In this document: positions 44,914 through 46,793 of the stretch, piece by piece
How positions within the stretch are numbered: position 1 is the stretch's first letter
Layout of the letters: the number at the start of each line of letters is the position of its first letter
NCBI RefSeq assembly: GCF_002869745.1
Contig: NZ_PNOS01000038.1
Coordinates: forward strand, 1 to 46,793
Direction: 5' to 3'
DNA: 46,793 bases
Source: Oceaniglobus roseus
Lineage (GTDB): Bacteria > Pseudomonadota > Alphaproteobacteria > Rhodobacterales > Rhodobacteraceae
Program-made: the position numbers and the translations under genes
The notes under the pieces: model-generated
Told to the model about the DNA's origin: nothing
Database searches by the model: none
The model's input: the letters and a program-made list of their open reading frames with translations, nothing else

Positions 44914-46040
44914 CCCCGCTCTCCCTGTGCCGCGACCGCGGGTTCGCCGCCGACGGCGGCGACCTCGCGCGGCGCCGCGCGCCCGGTCAGGCGGGCCATG
45001 CGCTCGGCGATGCGCGCGCGGTCATCGGGGCGCACGGCCAGCACGAAGGCGGTGTGCAGCGCCAGCGGCACGGCCAGCCCGAACAGCATGACCACCGCCG
45101 GGACCTCGACGCGGACCCCGAGGTAGCCGATGCCGCCGCAGGCCGCCGAGGCGGCGGCGATGGCCGCGGTCGTCTTCGCCGGCGACAGGCCCATGTCCTG
45201 CAGCAGGTGATGCAGGTGCCAGCGGTCGCCCGAGAACGGGCTGCGGCGGGCGAGGGTGCGGCGCACGATCAGGCTGGCCATGTCGATCACCGGCAGGGCG
45301 ACCAGCCACAGCAGGGCGGGCAGCCCGCCCGGATGGGGCGACGCGGCGAGCGCCAGGATCAGGCAGGCCAGCGTCGCGCCAAGCGCGGTGCTGCCCGCAT
45401 CGCCGAGAAAGACCGAGGCGCGGGCCCGGAACGGGCTGCGCAGGTTGAACACCAGGAACCCGGCCGTCGCCGCCATCGCCAGGGCGGCATCGTTCGCGAC
45501 GTCGGCCCGGCCGACCAGGTCCGCGATGGCGATCAGCCAGACCAGGCTGCCGAGCGCCACCGACCCGGCCAGCCCGTCGACCCCGTCGATCATGTTGACG
45601 CCGTTCACCAGCCCGACCGCGAAGGCGAGGCAGATCGCCAGGCCGATCAGCCGCAGGGCGGGCAGCAGGTCGGGCGGCACCTCGCCGAAGCTCGGGAATC
45701 CGTAGGGCGTGAAGGCCAGCAGCATCGTCGCCGCGGCGACCTGCACCGCCAGCCGGTTGCGCGCCATCAGGCCAAGCCGGTCGTCGAGCGCCCCGAGCAT
45801 GGCGACGGTCCCGACCCAGAGACAGGCCGCCGGCGGCGCCGCGACGAGGCCCAGCACCAGGGCGAGGCCCAACGCCAGCACGATGGCTAGGCCGCCGCAA
45901 CTGGGCACCGCCGCACCGTGCAGCTTGATCGCGCCGGGCCGGTCCATCAGGCCCAGCCATGGTGCCAGCGGCCGGATCGCCTGGATCGCGATCAGCGTGA
46001 CGGAAAAGACAAGCAGAAGTTCCAGCGGTGCCAAGATCAC
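44910..46040 (-). CDS. WecA-like undecaprenyl-phosphate glycosyl-1-phosphate transferase (MraY/WecA family)
   Basis: Inner-membrane enzyme that starts the lipid-linked repeat unit by moving a HexNAc-1-phosphate onto undecaprenyl phosphate. 376 residues from a GTG at 46040 (GGTGGGGGAAC upstream). Family motifs are present: GALDDRLGL, NGVNMIDGVDGLAG, VFLGDAGSTALG and the basic DRWHLHHLL, spread over about 11 helices. There is no sugar-specificity clue beyond the family; GlcNAc is the usual one. The frame is open further upstream, but that part crosses the tRNA gene. First gene of the block WecA-like, GT2, polymerase-like, acyltransferase. Confidence 0.92.
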   Translation of the reverse strand: MILAPLELLLVFSVTLIAIQAIRPLAPWLGLMDRPGAIKLHGAAVPSCGGLAIVLALGLALVLGLVAAPPAACLWVGTVAMLGALDDRLGLMARNRLAVQVAAATMLLAFTPYGFPSFGEVPPDLLPALRLIGLAICLAFAVGLVNGVNMIDGVDGLAGSVALGSLVWLIAIADLVGRADVANDAALAMAATAGFLVFNLRSPFRARASVFLGDAGSTALGATLACLILALAASPHPGGLPALLWLVALPVIDMASLIVRRTLARRSPFSGDRWHLHHLLQDMGLSPAKTTAAIAAASAACGGIGYLGVRVEVPAVVMLFGLAVPLALHTAFVLAVRPDDRARIAERMARLTGRAAPREVAAVGGEPAVAAQGERG

Positions 46041-46224
46041 GTTCCCCCACCCGAAAGGTCTCGGTCGCCCCGGGGCGGCCCCCGGGGCCGCGGACGGGAC
46101 ATCGGCCCTGAGCAGACATCGGACCGACACCGTGACGCTGGCCCGGCCGGGCAGCGCGGCGGGATCATCAATTCGACCGGGCGGGTCTCCCGCGGGTGGG
46201 CATGGATGGCCGATGCAGGAGACC

Positions 46225-46238
46225 CCTCCGCCAATCGG
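46225..46238 (-). promoter_or_regulatory. Polysaccharide box, copy E
   Basis: On the minus strand CCGATTGGCGGAGG, pointing at the WecA-like gene, 184 bases before its GTG. It is part of a larger dyad: CGGTGA at 46236-46241 pairs with TCACCG at 46249-46254. An inverted repeat GGGTCTCC/GGAGACCC (46183-46190 and 46218-46225) lies next to it. It also lies 78 bases downstream of the tRNA 3' end. Confidence 0.5.
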
Positions 46239-46315
46239 TGAGGGGGGATCACCGGAGGGCGGAGGCGCGCACGCGGAAATGGGTGGGGGGGACGGTGGTG
46301 GAGAGAGGCGGGAAC

Positions 46316-46391
46316 TGGTGCCGGCAGAGGGACTCGAACCCCCGACATCGTGATTACAAATCACGCGCTCTACCAGCTGAGCTATGCCGGC
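46316..46391 (-). tRNA. tRNA-Thr(TGT)
   Basis: A complete cloverleaf of 76 bases including an encoded CCA. The acceptor stem is GCCGGCA paired with TGCCGGC, the D arm contains GCTCAGCTGGTAGAGC, the anticodon loop TTTGTAA gives anticodon TGT, and the T arm is GGGGGTTCGAGTCCC. All conserved positions are as expected. It lies between the polysaccharide locus and the last gene and is transcribed towards the locus. Confidence 0.97.
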
Positions 46392-46524
46392 CAGGGGCGT
46401 TGCCTGCATCCCCGGCGTCCTGGCCGACGCGGCACGACGGCCCGTCCGGCAGCAGACCCCGGCGGCTTAGCAGCGCGATTCCGTTGTGACAAGACGCTTT
46501 TTCCCCCTGCCGATCCCTCGCGTT

Positions 46525-46553
46525 TTGACAGGACGCGATGCAATGCATAATGC
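46525..46553 (+). promoter_or_regulatory. Sigma-70-type promoter
   Basis: TTGACA (46525-46530), a 17-base spacer, then TAATGC (46548-46553), an almost ideal housekeeping promoter and the best in the window. It lies 31 bases before the ATG of the following gene, so the transcript would have a leader of about 24 bases. The -35 sits inside CGTTTTGACAGG, which resembles the CGTTTTG(G/C)CG elements of the polysaccharide promoters. Confidence 0.75.
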
Positions 46554-46583
46554 TCGGCCAACCAGGGCGTGCGGAGCTTCGGA

Positions 46584-46793
46584 ATGAACGGACAAGGGGG
46601 ACAGCGGAAGGCGGCGCGGCTCGTCGGCGGCGCGGGGGCGGCGCTCCTCGCCGTGGCCGCCGCCTATGTCGCCTTCGCCCCGCGCGATGGCGGACGCGGC
46701 GGGCCGGAACCCACCGCCACCTCGCTCGTCGCCGTGCCGACGACGGATCCCGCCGCGACCGGGTCTTCCTCCGTGCAGGAGCAGGCCGCCGCG
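46584..46793 (+). CDS. Membrane-anchored protein, N-terminal part (window edge)
   Basis: An open frame of 70 codons from the ATG at 46584 to the window end. It begins MNGQGGQRKAARLVGGAGAA, followed by one hydrophobic helix (about 13-32, ending YVAF) and an Ala/Pro/Thr/Ser-rich low-complexity stretch. GGAG is 7 bases before the ATG and a strong promoter precedes it. This layout resembles the N-terminus of LysM- or BON-type peptidoglycan-associated proteins in Rhodobacteraceae, but the identifying domain is outside the window. Confidence 0.7.
   Translation, partial: MNGQGGQRKAARLVGGAGAALLAVAAAYVAFAPRDGGRGGPEPTATSLVAVPTTDPAATGSSSVQEQAAA

Noticed and set aside
46316-46391. An integration att site at the tRNA
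   Set aside because: No integrase gene and no repeat of the tRNA 3' end seen in the window.

Overview
The window looks like chromosomal DNA of a high-GC alphaproteobacterium of the order Rhodobacterales (Rhodobacter/Paracoccus-like). The reasons are a complete ccoNOQP-ccoGHIS set whose proteins read like Rhodobacter CcoN/O/P and FixGHIS, two identical FnrL-type boxes in front of the two halves, heavy GC codon bias, frequent 4-base ATGA/GTGA/TTGA stop-start overlaps, and GTG and TTG starts. I see no transposase, integrase, CRISPR array or rRNA. The only RNA gene recognised is a tRNA-Thr(TGT).

Region 1 (1-8678) is respiration. After the N-terminal part of an unidentified minus-strand gene come ccoN, ccoO, ccoQ and ccoP (cbb3 oxidase, microaerobic respiration), then ccoG, ccoH, ccoI and ccoS (copper reduction and transport, and assembly). 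Each half has a TTGATCCATGTCAA box upstream. A perfect 14-bp hairpin separates them.

Region 2 (8679-15306) is transport and amide metabolism: a PotABCD-type polyamine/amine ABC importer ending in a strong hairpin, an exported-lineage YtcJ-like amidohydrolase, and a convergent nitrilase-superfamily amidohydrolase.

Region 3 (15307-46040) is a 31-kb surface or exopolysaccharide locus. It holds nucleotide-sugar genes (galE, an NDP-sugar epimerase, an RmlC-like epimerase, a sugar C-methyltransferase, an RfbF-like cytidylyltransferase, gmd and fcl), at least six glycosyltransferases, a WecA-like initiating phosphoglycosyltransferase, a flippase, a polymerase-like protein, a Wzc/ExoP-like co-polymerase and an ExoF/Wza-like export protein. 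It also holds modifying enzymes: a pyruvyltransferase-family protein, an acyltransferase, a PIG-L deacetylase, a DUF4910 protein, a GSA-type aminotransferase and a secreted DUF4038 glycosidase-like protein. Two regulators (Crp/Fnr-type and LuxR-type) lie in its centre in an unusually AT-rich patch. The genes are in several divergent and convergent blocks, not one operon.

The most interesting thing I found is a repeated 14-bp box, CCGA(A/T)(T/C)GG-N-G(G/T)AGG. It occurs five times in the window, always in non-coding DNA upstream of polysaccharide operons (19409, 23291, 23342, 38358, and complement of 46238), always pointing at the downstream gene. In two cases it lies directly upstream of a shared CGTTTTG(G/C)CG element that looks like a -35 hexamer. 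I read it as the operator of a polysaccharide-specific regulon, possibly of the LuxR-type protein encoded at 31883.

Region 4 (46041-46793) has the tRNA-Thr, and then a very good sigma-70-like promoter driving the start of a membrane-anchored protein cut by the window end.
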